Shown here one piece after another: positions 1-8,346 of a stretch of DNA of 38,967 bases (positions are counted from its first letter, which is position 1; the number at the start of each line of letters is the position of its first letter). The notes under the pieces were generated by a model. That model saw only the letters and a list, made by a program, of their open reading frames with translations. It was not told the origin of the DNA and searched no databases. The stretch is from Dysgonomonas gadei ATCC BAA-286 (lineage in GTDB: Bacteria > Bacteroidota > Bacteroidia > Bacteroidales > Dysgonomonadaceae), in NCBI RefSeq assembly GCF_000213555.1, contig NZ_GL891979.1, positions 254,122 through 293,088 of the forward strand. The letters are read 5' to 3'. The position numbers and the translations under genes were made by a program.

Positions 1-465
1 AGGTGGTTCCTTTCTTTGATGAGCATGAGTTAAGGTCTACTTCGTGTATTAACTGATAGAGGAACCGAGTACTGTGGACTAAGAGAGCAACATGAATACC
101 AGTTATATCTTGCCATTGAAGATATTGACCATACTAAAACAAAGGCTAAAAGTCCTCAAACAAATGGGATATGTGAGAGATTCCACAGAACAATACAGGA
201 AGAGTTTTATGCCGTAGCTTTTAGAAAGAAAATATACAGGAGTATAGAAGAAATACAAACGGACTTAAACAATTGGATGTGGTATTATAACAACGAAAGG
301 ACTCATTCGGGAAAATATTGCTATGGCAAAACCCCAATGCAAACTTTTATTGAAGGTAAAGATATTGCTAAAGAAAAACTATTAGAAAATGTGATGCAAC
401 AACAAAATATTCTTACTTTTGGAAGTCAAGAGACTCTCGAAATGAACCATAAAAAAGAAATCTGA
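1..465 (+). pseudogene. IS481/IS3-like transposase, 3' part, frameshifted
   Basis: This is the C-terminal half of a DDE integrase-core transposase. From about position 37 the frame reads LLRVLTDRGTEYCG, then KAKSPQTNGICERFHRT, then WYYNNERTHSGKYCYGKTP. These are the second Asp, the catalytic Glu region and the C-terminal signature of IS481/IS3-type transposases. Upstream, the homologous reading VVPFFDEHEL is in another frame (from position 3), and the downstream frame has a TAA stop at 31-33. There are four bases (33-36) between the codons for L and LLRV where family members would have three, so a one-base insertion most likely broke the gene. The 5' part lies outside the window. The ATG at 277 is internal, not a true start. 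Family assignment is from motif recognition; IS3 versus IS481 is not firmly resolved. Confidence 0.85.
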
Positions 466-493
466 CAATTATAGTTAACCCACAACTGTCAGA
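461..493. repeat. Inverted repeat at the IS right end
   Basis: TCTGACAATT (461-470) pairs with AACTGTCAGA (484-493), 9 of 10 positions, around a 13-base spacer. The transposase stop codon TGA lies inside the left arm. It could be a transcription terminator of the transposase or part of the terminal inverted repeat of the element. The IS end is probably within roughly 490-515, but the left end is not in the window, so the boundary cannot be fixed. Confidence 0.45.
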
Positions 494-527
494 TTAAGTC
501 TTAGCTATTACAAATTAAGCAAGCGAC

Positions 528-1799
528 TTATAATCCTTCATTAATTCCTCTGATTGCTTTCGAGAATTTGTCGAGTATGCTATTCCATTCGTAATTAGCC
601 TCTACATATGAAATACCATTGTTAGCCATTATTTCTTTTTCCTTATCTGTCAGATTTAATAATCTATCCAGTGCCGTGGCAAATTCTTCTTTGTTATAAT
701 AGACATAACCGGCATGACTGAGTTCGATATGTTTTTTTAGTACATCACAATCACCGTTAGCCAATACGGGTTTACCCATAATCATAGCTTCCAGAGTCAC
801 CATGGAAAGGCTTTCATACGGAGATGGGATAATAAGTCCCGTACTGTTTTTCAGATAGGATGATTTCTCCTGCTCGCTGATGAAACCTGTATATATGATA
901 TCTTCTGATGTCTCTATCTCGTCCATAAAGTTTTTACCAATAAGAATGAGCCTTACATCATTACTATACTTCTGTTTGAAATGGTTGAAATATTCTATTA
1001 GTGTTTTACATCCCTTGGTCTCATGTATTCGTCCGATATATACAAAATAAGGATAATCGCTGCCAGGTTGTTCTTCGCGAGTTAAGGATCCAGGCTCGGG
1101 CTTATCCCGTCCTACACCTGCAATATCTGATTTTATTTTCTTTGCAAGAGGATGTGCAGCTTCTACCCAATCTTTTTCTGATACGGAATTGTACATAATG
1201 AACGCCGGAGAGGAGAATGTTTTGTCAAAGCCTCTTAAATGGAGATAGGTATCATCATGTGCGATCGGAATAAGAATACTCTTTTTCGTGACGTTTCCGA
1301 TTCCGGCATAGGTCGTATATTGGTAATAGAGGAAAAAGATGAAAACATCGTACCTATCTTTATTCTCCGCTATATAATCTACTAAGACCGGGCTGTAAGC
1401 CCCTTGTAGTCCGACCCAATTATCAAATATCTTATCAATATCCTTATCTCTGTACTTGATCTTCTTTATAGTGAGTTTGAGAAAATTGGACAATGTGAAT
1501 CTGGCTTTTTTGTAGATACTGTTTTTATCCAGATAACGAAGCCATTTATTTTCATTCGTTCTGTCTCTCGGTTCAGATTCAAACCTTAAAATTTTTGTTC
1601 CATTGATTATATCCTCACCTTTAGGGTAATAGGTGTTGTTTCTTCGGCTGTCATCGTTTTCGCAGGATGTGAGTACCGTTACGTCAAATCTCTCATTCAA
1701 GTGCTCTGCGAGATAGCGGGCATGTAATTCCGCTCCGCCATTTATTTCTTTACCATACCGGGAGATTACAATAGCAACTTTTAACTTTCTTGTTTCCAT
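528..1799 (-). CDS. Glycosyltransferase family 4 (GT-B)
   Basis: About 423 residues, a retaining nucleotide-sugar glycosyltransferase of the GT4 type. The N-terminal Rossmann half starts with KVAIVISRYGKEINGGAELHA, containing the Gly-Gly-Ala donor/acceptor loop. The C-terminal half has FVYIGRIHETKG and the E-x7-E donor-binding motif in ESLSMVTLE followed by MGKPVLA. It is cytoplasmic or membrane-peripheral and probably adds a sugar to LPS or another surface glycan; the sugar is unknown. I chose the ATG at 1799, giving METRKLKVAI, because the frame is open 23 codons further upstream only by overlapping the preceding gene. This start leaves a 17-base gap to the preceding stop. It is last in the leftward cluster kinase-GT-GT and runs up to the IS end. 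Confidence 0.88.
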   Translation of the reverse strand: METRKLKVAIVISRYGKEINGGAELHARYLAEHLNERFDVTVLTSCENDDSRRNNTYYPKGEDIINGTKILRFESEPRDRTNENKWLRYLDKNSIYKKARFTLSNFLKLTIKKIKYRDKDIDKIFDNWVGLQGAYSPVLVDYIAENKDRYDVFIFFLYYQYTTYAGIGNVTKKSILIPIAHDDTYLHLRGFDKTFSSPAFIMYNSVSEKDWVEAAHPLAKKIKSDIAGVGRDKPEPGSLTREEQPGSDYPYFVYIGRIHETKGCKTLIEYFNHFKQKYSNDVRLILIGKNFMDEIETSEDIIYTGFISEQEKSSYLKNSTGLIIPSPYESLSMVTLEAMIMGKPVLANGDCDVLKKHIELSHAGYVYYNKEEFATALDRLLNLTDKEKEIMANNGISYVEANYEWNSILDKFSKAIRGINEGL

Positions 1800-1816
1800 T
1801 CCGGTTATCTGCTTTA

Positions 1817-2932
1817 TTAAATCTGGGTGTATAGACTTTGGTAAACCTTCATCAATGCGGTAGTACAATTCTTATCAGAGAATCTTTTCACATATTCCAA
1901 TCCATCTGTTACCATTTGTTTACATGCATCCTCATCATTGAGTAATCTTTTGATCTGATATGCAAGCTCATTCTCATTACAAGGATCTACATATACCGAA
2001 TGTGGGCCACCGGACTCTTCAAGGCATGAGCCGGTCGCTCCAATTACAGGTACACCTGAACTTTGAGCTTCTATAATTGGTATTCCAAATCCTTCGTATA
2101 AAGACGGATATATAAATATACGGGCAGATTGCAATATTGCCGGCAGGTCAGTCAATGGTACATTGCTGATAAGGTGTACACGGTCCGATACCCCATGCTC
2201 CGCCGCATAGTTTAATACGGTTTGAGCGTATTCTTTTTGCTTACCTATAGCTATAAAATGAATATCGGGTATCTCTTTCAGCGCCTTTACTATCAGCAGG
2301 ATATTTTTGCGTTCCTCTATACTGCCGATGGACAGAAGAAACTCAGGAGGAAGATTATATTTAACTTTTACCTCTTTTTTCTTCATATCATCTGCCTGTT
2401 CTCTGAAGACAGGGAAGCAACCCTGATAAACTACTTCTATTTTTGAAGGCTCTATATCATAGAATTTGATAATATCTCTTTTAGTGCATTCGCTGACAGC
2501 TATGACCTTATCTGCCACCTTACATGCATATTTAGCTTTGACATTGTAAATTGTCCTGTCGACCAAAGAATAGAATTCGGGGTATCTCAGAAATATAAGA
2601 TCATGTATTGTAACAATGCTTTTTACTCCGGTTCTGTTTATTCTGAACGGCAACTCATTACTTAGGCCATGATATATATCAATATGTTCTCTCTTAATAT
2701 CTTTAACAATTCCCATCGTACGCCAGAATGGTTTATGGGTATGTTTTAATGAATAAACAGTTTCATCTTGATGTGTATCATTAATCTTACTCTCATCATG
2801 GAGTTTGGGGATGAAAAGTTTATAAATATTGTTGGGGTAATATTCCATCAGATTGGAGATTACAAATCTGCTGTAATTCCCTAATCCGGTAAAATTAGAA
2901 ACTGCTCGTTTGGCATCAAATCCAATTCTCAT
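1817..2932 (-). CDS. Glycosyltransferase family 4 (GT-B)
   Basis: About 371 residues. It starts MRIGFDAKRAVSNFTGLGNYS, the usual GT4 start with a glycine-rich GLGNYS loop. It continues with SIVTIHDLIFLRYPEFY and VIAVSECTKRDI in the N-terminal domain. The C-terminal domain has LLSIGSIEERKN and the E-x7-E motif in EGFGIPIIEAQ. This pattern is typical of mannosyl- or other hexosyltransferases acting on lipid-linked surface glycans. An alternative ATG at 2944, giving MPDIMRIG, lies only 6 bases after the kinase stop; the start at 2932 fits the family better. It sits between the WaaP-like kinase and the second glycosyltransferase, in the same direction with short gaps, so an operon is likely. Donor and acceptor are unknown. 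Confidence 0.88.
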   Translation of the reverse strand: MRIGFDAKRAVSNFTGLGNYSRFVISNLMEYYPNNIYKLFIPKLHDESKINDTHQDETVYSLKHTHKPFWRTMGIVKDIKREHIDIYHGLSNELPFRINRTGVKSIVTIHDLIFLRYPEFYSLVDRTIYNVKAKYACKVADKVIAVSECTKRDIIKFYDIEPSKIEVVYQGCFPVFREQADDMKKKEVKVKYNLPPEFLLSIGSIEERKNILLIVKALKEIPDIHFIAIGKQKEYAQTVLNYAAEHGVSDRVHLISNVPLTDLPAILQSARIFIYPSLYEGFGIPIIEAQSSGVPVIGATGSCLEESGGPHSVYVDPCNENELAYQIKRLLNDEDACKQMVTDGLEYVKRFSDKNCTTALMKVYQSLYTQI

Positions 2933-2950
2933 AATATCAGGCATTTATTA

Positions 2951-3706
2951 TTAACCAAGGTATGGTATTGTCTCGGGATGCTGTCTGGTATAGGTATCCC
3001 AAAATTTTTTACGATATTCAAATGTTTTCCTTAAGCAGGTTGCTTCATCAAAGTTCCGGGCTTTGGCGTATTCTTTTACTATGAAGCTTATCATTTCATC
3101 ACTTCCCCATAGGCGTCTGAAATTAAAGCAGGCGGTATCGAGATTTATTGGTTTATCAAATTTCATTCTGTTCAGGTCCACTAAATAGAAAGTATAGGCA
3201 TTTCCATCTCTTTTATAGAGGATATTTCCGGAAGAATAATCTAAATGTAATACCTGCTTTTCATGTAAACGGGCTGTATATAAAGCAAATTGAGTCAATA
3301 ATTCTTCTCTTCCTTTTATTTGTCCATGTTGCAATTCACGCATCATTCCATCAAACTCTTCGTGTACTGATATATATAAACTGTATTTTAGCAGATTATA
3401 TTGTTTGAGTTCCATATAAGATATCGGGTCGGGTGTGTGAAAACCTCTTTTTTTTAGCATAAATGCGTATAAGTATGAGCGCTTTGCCTTCGATTGCCTG
3501 ATAGTCGAATATGCTATCTGATTTATAAACAACGGCTTTTTGAAAGACTTTACATTCAGTTTCACCCCTTCTACATCAAAGGTCTTGATTATATTACGAC
3601 CCGAATAAATAACTTCTCCGGATTGCAGGAATGCAAGAGGAAGGCCTTCTATGAAGTCTTCTAATTGCCTGTACTCTGCATTTATAACCATTTTTATTTT
3701 TGTCAT
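2951..3706 (-). CDS. Kdo/WaaP-family LPS kinase-like protein
   Basis: 251 residues resembling the lipopolysaccharide kinases (Kdo kinase, WaaP, InaA group), which have a eukaryotic-like kinase fold and phosphorylate the inner core of LPS. The catalytic loop is visible as VLHLDYSSGN, with catalytic Asp and metal-binding Asn, followed by YLVDLNRMKF, where the Asp of DLN replaces the DFG Asp. An N-terminal lysine-containing strand, VKLNVKSFKK, could supply the ATP-binding Lys. It lies 43 bases after prfC and immediately before two glycosyltransferases, which supports a role in LPS core or surface-glycan assembly. Substrate is inferred from context and family. Confidence 0.8.
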   Translation of the reverse strand: MTKIKMVINAEYRQLEDFIEGLPLAFLQSGEVIYSGRNIIKTFDVEGVKLNVKSFKKPLFINQIAYSTIRQSKAKRSYLYAFMLKKRGFHTPDPISYMELKQYNLLKYSLYISVHEEFDGMMRELQHGQIKGREELLTQFALYTARLHEKQVLHLDYSSGNILYKRDGNAYTFYLVDLNRMKFDKPINLDTACFNFRRLWGSDEMISFIVKEYAKARNFDEATCLRKTFEYRKKFWDTYTRQHPETIPYLG

Positions 3707-3749
3707 ATCTTTTAAATAAAAGAAAGTGAGGTTGCATATCCGTTTATTC

Positions 3750-5330
3750 TTAAAATTCCGATGTGAAATGGAATTTGATGTCCTTAAAGTCTTGCTGAGC
3801 CATCATTAGCACATAGTTAGAGTCGGCCAGGAATACGTCCCGTCCTTCTTTATCTACAGCCATGTATTGCGCTTTGCGTTTTTTAAAATCATCTAATTGC
3901 TGCTTGTTTTCACTTTCTATCCAACATGCTTTATATAAATTGAGGGATTCCCAGCGACACTGGGCTCCGTATTCATGCAACAGGCGGTATTGAATAACTT
4001 CAAACTGAAGTTGCCCTACTGTACCTATAATCTTACGCCCGTTAAACTGGTTAGTAAATAACTGGGCAACACCTTCGTCCATTAACTGGTCTATGCCTTT
4101 TTGCAATTGTTTCGACTTCATCGGATCGGCATTCTCAATGTACTTAAACATTTCAGGGGAGAAGCTTGGCAATCCTTTGAAATGCAGGTCTTCGCCTGAG
4201 GTGAGAGTGTCGCCGATTTTGAAATTACCGGTATCGGGAAGTCCTATAATATCACCTGCATATGCTTCGTCTACAGTTTCTTTTTTCTGAGCCATGAAGG
4301 CGGTAGGAGAAGAGAATTTCAGTTGCCTGTTCAGCCGGATATGCTTATAGTTTACATTCCGTTCAAATTTGCCGGAGCAGATTTTTACGAATGCAATACA
4401 CGACCGGTGATTAGGGTCCATGTTTGCATGTATCTTAAATATGAATCCGCTGAAAGAATTCTCTTCGGGGTTTACTTCACGCTCAATGGCTTCTACCGGG
4501 CGTGGAGACGGTGCTATTTTTACAAAGCAATCCAGTAATTCTTTTACTCCGAAATTATTCAAAGCCGAACCAAAGAATACGGGAGCTATCTGACCTTTCA
4601 GGTATGTATTTATATCCAGCTCCGGGTATACCCCGTCTATTAGTTCTATATCTTCTCTCAGCTTAGCGGCAAGCGGGCCTCCGATATGCTTTTCCAGATC
4701 AGGGCTGTTTATGTCTTTGAACCCGATCGATTCGGTCACTGTTTGCTTGCTGGGTGTATACAGGTCTAATTTTTCCTGATAGATATTGTAAACACCTTTG
4801 AATCGTTGCCCACTGTCTATTGGCCAGCTTAGGGGGCGTACTCCGATTTTTAGTTCCTCTTCCAGCTCATCGAGCAGTTCGAAAGGGTCGCGTCCTTCGC
4901 GGTCCATCTTGTTTACAAATATCATCACCGGAGTATGGCGCATCCGGCAGACTTCCATCAGCTTGCGGGTCTGTGCTTCCACACCTTTGGCGGAGTCTAC
5001 TACAATAATAACACTGTCAACCGCAGTGAGTGTACGATAAGTATCTTCTGCAAAATCCTGGTGGCCGGGAGTATCCAGGATGTTTATTTTATAACCGTCG
5101 TATTCGAATCCCATAACGGATGTAGCAACAGAAATACCACGCTGTTTCTCTATTTCCATCCAGTCCGAAGTGGCGGTTTTCTTTATTTTGTTTGATTTTA
5201 CAGCACCCGCTACATGGATGGCACCCCCGAATAATAATAATTTTTCGGTAAGGGTAGTCTTTCCTGCATCGGGGTGACTGATAATAGCAAATGTTCGTCT
5301 TTTATGAATTTCTTTTTCCAGTTCGCTCAT
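3750..5330 (-). CDS. prfC: Peptide chain release factor 3
   Basis: 526 residues, the normal length of RF3, a ribosome-bound GTPase that recycles RF1/RF2 after peptide release. The GTPase motifs are complete: HPDAGKT at 19-25 (P-loop), DTPGH at 86-90 (G3) and NKMD at 140-143 (G4). The RF3 C-terminal region is recognisable from GTVGQLQFEVIQYRLLHEYG. The ATG at 5330 gives MSELEKEIHKRRTFAIISHP, the family N-terminus. It follows a terminator and carries its own -7 element at 5450-5457, so it starts a new transcription unit that may run on into the LPS kinase and the two glycosyltransferases. Confidence 0.97.
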   Translation of the reverse strand: MSELEKEIHKRRTFAIISHPDAGKTTLTEKLLLFGGAIHVAGAVKSNKIKKTATSDWMEIEKQRGISVATSVMGFEYDGYKINILDTPGHQDFAEDTYRTLTAVDSVIIVVDSAKGVEAQTRKLMEVCRMRHTPVMIFVNKMDREGRDPFELLDELEEELKIGVRPLSWPIDSGQRFKGVYNIYQEKLDLYTPSKQTVTESIGFKDINSPDLEKHIGGPLAAKLREDIELIDGVYPELDINTYLKGQIAPVFFGSALNNFGVKELLDCFVKIAPSPRPVEAIEREVNPEENSFSGFIFKIHANMDPNHRSCIAFVKICSGKFERNVNYKHIRLNRQLKFSSPTAFMAQKKETVDEAYAGDIIGLPDTGNFKIGDTLTSGEDLHFKGLPSFSPEMFKYIENADPMKSKQLQKGIDQLMDEGVAQLFTNQFNGRKIIGTVGQLQFEVIQYRLLHEYGAQCRWESLNLYKACWIESENKQQLDDFKKRKAQYMAVDKEGRDVFLADSNYVLMMAQQDFKDIKFHFTSEF

Positions 5331-5449
5331 CGATTACTTTACTTAATAATATCAAGGTCTCAGATCTGTTTGCTGCCACTAAAACATAATAACGAATATA
5401 CGGTATGTTTTATTTATGCAATAAATATTTTCTTCTGACTTATAAGGTG

Positions 5450-5457
5450 CAAAAGTA
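5450..5457 (-). promoter_or_regulatory. -7 promoter element for prfC
   Basis: On the minus strand this reads TACTTTTG, matching the Bacteroidetes -7 consensus TAnnTTTG. It lies about 120 bases upstream of the prfC start. A correctly spaced TTTG -33 box was not found; only a TTG at about 16 bases. It abuts the T-run of the terminator of the upstream lipoprotein gene. Confidence 0.55.
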
Positions 5458-5496
5458 ATAAAAAAAGCGAAGACAATGGTCTGTTATCTTCGCTTT
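5458..5496 (-). terminator. Rho-independent terminator after lipoprotein gene
   Basis: A perfect 10-bp stem, AAAGCGAAGA (5464-5473) with TCTTCGCTTT (5487-5496), and a 13-base loop. Read leftward it is followed by a run of T (complement of the A tract at 5458-5466). It is about 80 bases past the stop of the lipoprotein gene that ends at 5574. Confidence 0.8.
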
Positions 5497-5573
5497 GGAG
5501 TTATTTATTTAGCAATAATTTCAGCTGTGTTATTTCCGGCCGGACATATAGCCTCCAAGCCCGGTTGTATGTT

Positions 5574-6128
5574 CTAATTGGAGATAAACTTAAATTCGGG
5601 GCTTATCTGATATTTTGTTATTGCAGTATCGGCCGTGCCTCCCGAATCGCTGTTAATCTCATCATAGGTGTAATTAATGGTTTGAACGATTATCTCATTC
5701 GATTTTATTTTAGACGATACTTCACTGTAATATTCGACCATATCTTCATAGGCGACTATCAGATTGTCTATCATATTGCCGTTTTTGTCATAACTAAGGA
5801 GGTATTCTGTGATTTCACCGTCCGTCACTACTTGTATGGTAAGGATTTTTCCGTTTTTATTCTCCAGTAGAATTTGTCCGAGACAGAGGTCGCTGAGCTC
5901 GTATCCTTCCAATCCCTTTACTTTTTCAAGTTGCAGGCTGGAGTATTGTTCTGGTGTAAGCCTTTGTATCTTGGTTAAATCGATAGTACTGGAACTGCTG
6001 TTTAAAGAGATATCGGCCAAATCGACCTTTAGTGGGTTAAGTTGTGTTTCGTATAAGTTTATTTGCTTTTTCTGACAAGAAACAGATATAACCGTAAATA
6101 TAAGTCCAAAAAGATAAATCTTTTTCAT
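5574..6128 (-). CDS. Predicted lipoprotein, function unknown
   Basis: 184 residues. The N-terminus MKKIYLFGLIFTVISVSC has a basic start, a hydrophobic core and a lipobox-like Cys at position 18, followed by Gln-Lys. It is therefore likely an exported lipoprotein. The mature part is mostly polar, with beta-strand-like stretches such as KILTIQVVTDGEITEYLLSY; no catalytic motif or recognised domain was seen. It lies 36 bases after rfbD in the same direction and before a strong terminator, so it is probably the last gene of the fabD-rfbD unit or of rfbD alone. I do not recognise the family. Confidence 0.75.
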   Translation of the reverse strand: MKKIYLFGLIFTVISVSCQKKQINLYETQLNPLKVDLADISLNSSSSTIDLTKIQRLTPEQYSSLQLEKVKGLEGYELSDLCLGQILLENKNGKILTIQVVTDGEITEYLLSYDKNGNMIDNLIVAYEDMVEYYSEVSSKIKSNEIIVQTINYTYDEINSDSGGTADTAITKYQISPEFKFISN

Positions 6129-6164
6129 TTTGGTTATGGTAGATGTGTAATGTGAATTATTATC

Positions 6165-7118
6165 CTATATAGATAACAATTCTTTGATGCAAATGTTTAA
6201 ACTCTTTTCCCATTCGGGAATCGTAATCTTGAATGTGGTTTTAATCTTCGTTTTATCCAGTACACTGTATTTTGGCCTTGTCGCTTTAGTCGGGTATTGA
6301 TCTGTGGTAATTGGATTTACCGTGCAGTTTATTATTCCGGCATGTTTGTGTATGGCTAATGTAAAATCATACCAGGTAGTAATACCCTCATTGGAGTAGT
6401 GATAGATACCGGGCGTGAAGCTATTGGCCTCGCTATAGTCCAGTATTTTTATGATTGCATTGGCCAGATCGCCAGCATTCGTTGGTGTTCCGGTTTGGTC
6501 GGCAACTACATTGAGTGTATCCCGTTCTTTTCCGTATTTCATCATCGTTTTTACAAAGTTGTTTCCAAATATGGAATACAACCATGCTGTACGGATGATA
6601 ATACTGTCAGGGCATGCTTTTATCAGGGCTGCTTCTCCTTCTTGTTTCGATTTTCCGTATACCGATTGCGGATTCACTTCATCCGTTTCTGTATAAGGTT
6701 TTGAAGCAGTACCGTCATATACATAATCGGTAGATATGTGGATTATTTTAGAGCCGTTATTTGTGGCGGCGGCCCCCAGATTCGCTACTGCATCCCGATT
6801 GATCCTGTAACATAATGCAACGTCGTCTTCGGCTTTATCTACAGCTGTGTAGGCCGCACAATTGACGATATACTTTATATTGTTTTCTCTAATAAAGTCT
6901 TCAATGGCTTGCTGGTCAGTAATGTCTAGTTCTGCGACATCAGTAAAAAAGAATTGGAAATTGTTTTCATGGAAAGAGGCTATGCGCCTGATTTCATTTC
7001 CTAATTGTCCGTTCGCTCCTGTTATAAGGATATTTTTCTGCACCAATTCAAACATGAAAATGTTCTTCGCAGTTTCATCCTGGTCATCAGCTTGCTTATT
7101 TCCTGAAAAGAATGCCAT
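6165..7118 (-). CDS. rfbD: dTDP-4-dehydrorhamnose reductase
   Basis: 317 residues, an extended short-chain dehydrogenase that catalyses the last step of dTDP-L-rhamnose synthesis, reducing dTDP-4-keto-L-rhamnose with NAD(P)H. Seen: the nucleotide-binding motif GANGQLG at about 34-40, the HISTDYVYDG segment with the catalytic Ser/Thr, and the YGKSK catalytic Tyr154/Lys158 pair. The first 21 residues (to MFELVQKNILITG) precede the family core. The ATG at 7118 has an A-rich leader, but the ATG at 7055 is an alternative start. The other rfb genes are not next to it. The product would supply rhamnose to surface glycans. Confidence 0.92.
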   Translation of the reverse strand: MAFFSGNKQADDQDETAKNIFMFELVQKNILITGANGQLGNEIRRIASFHENNFQFFFTDVAELDITDQQAIEDFIRENNIKYIVNCAAYTAVDKAEDDVALCYRINRDAVANLGAAATNNGSKIIHISTDYVYDGTASKPYTETDEVNPQSVYGKSKQEGEAALIKACPDSIIIRTAWLYSIFGNNFVKTMMKYGKERDTLNVVADQTGTPTNAGDLANAIIKILDYSEANSFTPGIYHYSNEGITTWYDFTLAIHKHAGIINCTVNPITTDQYPTKATRPKYSVLDKTKIKTTFKITIPEWEKSLNICIKELLSI

Positions 7119-7141
7119 ATTTTATTTCAATTATGAGTTAT

Positions 7142-7239
7142 AAGTGAAAAGTGAAGAACTAAAAATGGATTGAAAATCAACGGAGACGGAAGTGTAAAAT
7201 ATGCTCTGTTTTTCGTTTTTCATTCTTCACTTTTCACTT
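7142..7239. repeat. 17-bp perfect inverted repeat between fabD and rfbD
   Basis: AAGTGAAAAGTGAAGAA (7142-7158) is the exact reverse complement of 7223-7239, with a 64-base loop. It fills the gap between fabD (ends 7249) and rfbD (starts 7118). It resembles the small AT-rich interspersed repeats common between Bacteroidales genes. It may attenuate readthrough from fabD into rfbD, but no T-run follows directly. Confidence 0.7.
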
Positions 7240-7248
7240 TTTGTGCGC

Positions 7249-8136
7249 TTATTGTTTGCCGCTGGTTGCTACATCCGAAGCGATTTTCTTCACTAGTCCT
7301 TGCAGTACATTGCCCGGTCCTAGTTCGATAAATTCTGTTGCTCCGTCGGCTACCATATGCTCTACAGACTGAGTCCATTTTACAGGAGCAGTAAGTTGGG
7401 CTATAAGATTTGCTTTGATTGTAGCCGGATCAGTTTCACCTGTGGTAGATACATTCTGATATACCGGACATGATGGTTTGCTTATTGTAGTAGTATCGAT
7501 AGCTTCCGACAATTCTACTTTAGCCGGTTCCATTAGCGGAGAATGGAATGCTCCACCTACTTTTAGCTTCAATGCACGTTTCGCACCTGCCGCAAGCAAT
7601 AATTCGCATGCTTTTTCTATACCTGCATTTGAGCCGGATATAACGATTTGTCCCGGGCAGTTATAGTTTGCCGGTACCACTACCTCATCGGTAATGGATG
7701 CACATATTTCTTCAACTTTAGCATCGGGTAATCCCAATACGGCAGCCATTGTTGAAGGGTTCAGCTCACATGCTTTCTGCATAGCAAGCGCACGTTTATA
7801 TACGAGTTTCAACCCATCTTCAAATGATAATGCGTTCGCAGAAACCAATGCGGAGAATTCGCCTAAGGAGTGCCCTGCGACCATATCGGGTGCAAAATCA
7901 GCCCCCATTGTTTTAGCTAATATTACAGAATGAAGGAAGATGGCCGGCTGAGTCACTTTTGTCTGACGAAGATCTTCGTCTGTGCCTGCAAACATCAGAT
8001 CTGTGATACGGAATCCCAGTATTTCGTTTGCTTTTTCAAACATTTCTTTAGCAACTGGAGATGTTTCGTACAAATCTTTACCCATTCCTACAAATTGAGC
8101 TCCTTGCCCCGGAAATACAAATGCTTTCATTTTCAA
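7249..8136 (-). CDS. fabD: Malonyl-CoA:ACP transacylase
   Basis: 295 residues, close to the usual length of about 300. The enzyme moves malonyl from CoA to acyl carrier protein for fatty-acid elongation in the cytoplasm. Seen: the oxyanion-hole motif GQGAQ at 10-14, the nucleophile motif GHSLG with Ser90, and the catalytic His198 in AFHSP. The conserved VTQPA segment lies at 61-65. The start is MKMKAFVFPG; the second Met, two codons on, is an equally likely start. A -7 element lies about 40 bases upstream (8175-8182). It is followed by rfbD after a repeat-bearing gap. Confidence 0.96.
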   Translation of the reverse strand: MKMKAFVFPGQGAQFVGMGKDLYETSPVAKEMFEKANEILGFRITDLMFAGTDEDLRQTKVTQPAIFLHSVILAKTMGADFAPDMVAGHSLGEFSALVSANALSFEDGLKLVYKRALAMQKACELNPSTMAAVLGLPDAKVEEICASITDEVVVPANYNCPGQIVISGSNAGIEKACELLLAAGAKRALKLKVGGAFHSPLMEPAKVELSEAIDTTTISKPSCPVYQNVSTTGETDPATIKANLIAQLTAPVKWTQSVEHMVADGATEFIELGPGNVLQGLVKKIASDVATSGKQ

Positions 8137-8174
8137 TATTTAATAGTTAGAATAAGCGGTTAAATTTCAGCCTG

Positions 8175-8182
8175 CAAAATTA
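8175..8182 (-). promoter_or_regulatory. -7 promoter element for fabD
   Basis: Minus-strand TAATTTTG matches TAnnTTTG and lies 38 bases upstream of the fabD ATG. No TTTG -33 box was seen at the normal spacing. Confidence 0.5.
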
Positions 8183-8313
8183 GTAAAAAATAGAATATGA
8201 TTTGGTAAAATAGATTAAAATAAAAAAGTACGGGATTAAACTATCCCATTACAATGATTTAATTTTATTATTATTTAATACACATTAAAGCTATTAAAAA
8301 ATTATAAAACACT

Positions 8314-8321
8314 TACCTTTG
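8314..8321 (+). promoter_or_regulatory. -7 promoter element for the pseudouridine synthase
   Basis: TACCTTTG matches TAnnTTTG and ends 25 bases before the ATG at 8347, giving a short 5' leader. The -33 region is A-rich without a clear TTG. Confidence 0.5.
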
Positions 8322-8346
8322 CCTCATATATACATTTTATTACTAA

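Noticed and set aside
1739..1868. Longer start for the second glycosyltransferase (ATG at 1868)
   Set aside because: It would overlap the preceding glycosyltransferase by 52 bases, and the extra residues do not fit the GT4 N-terminus.
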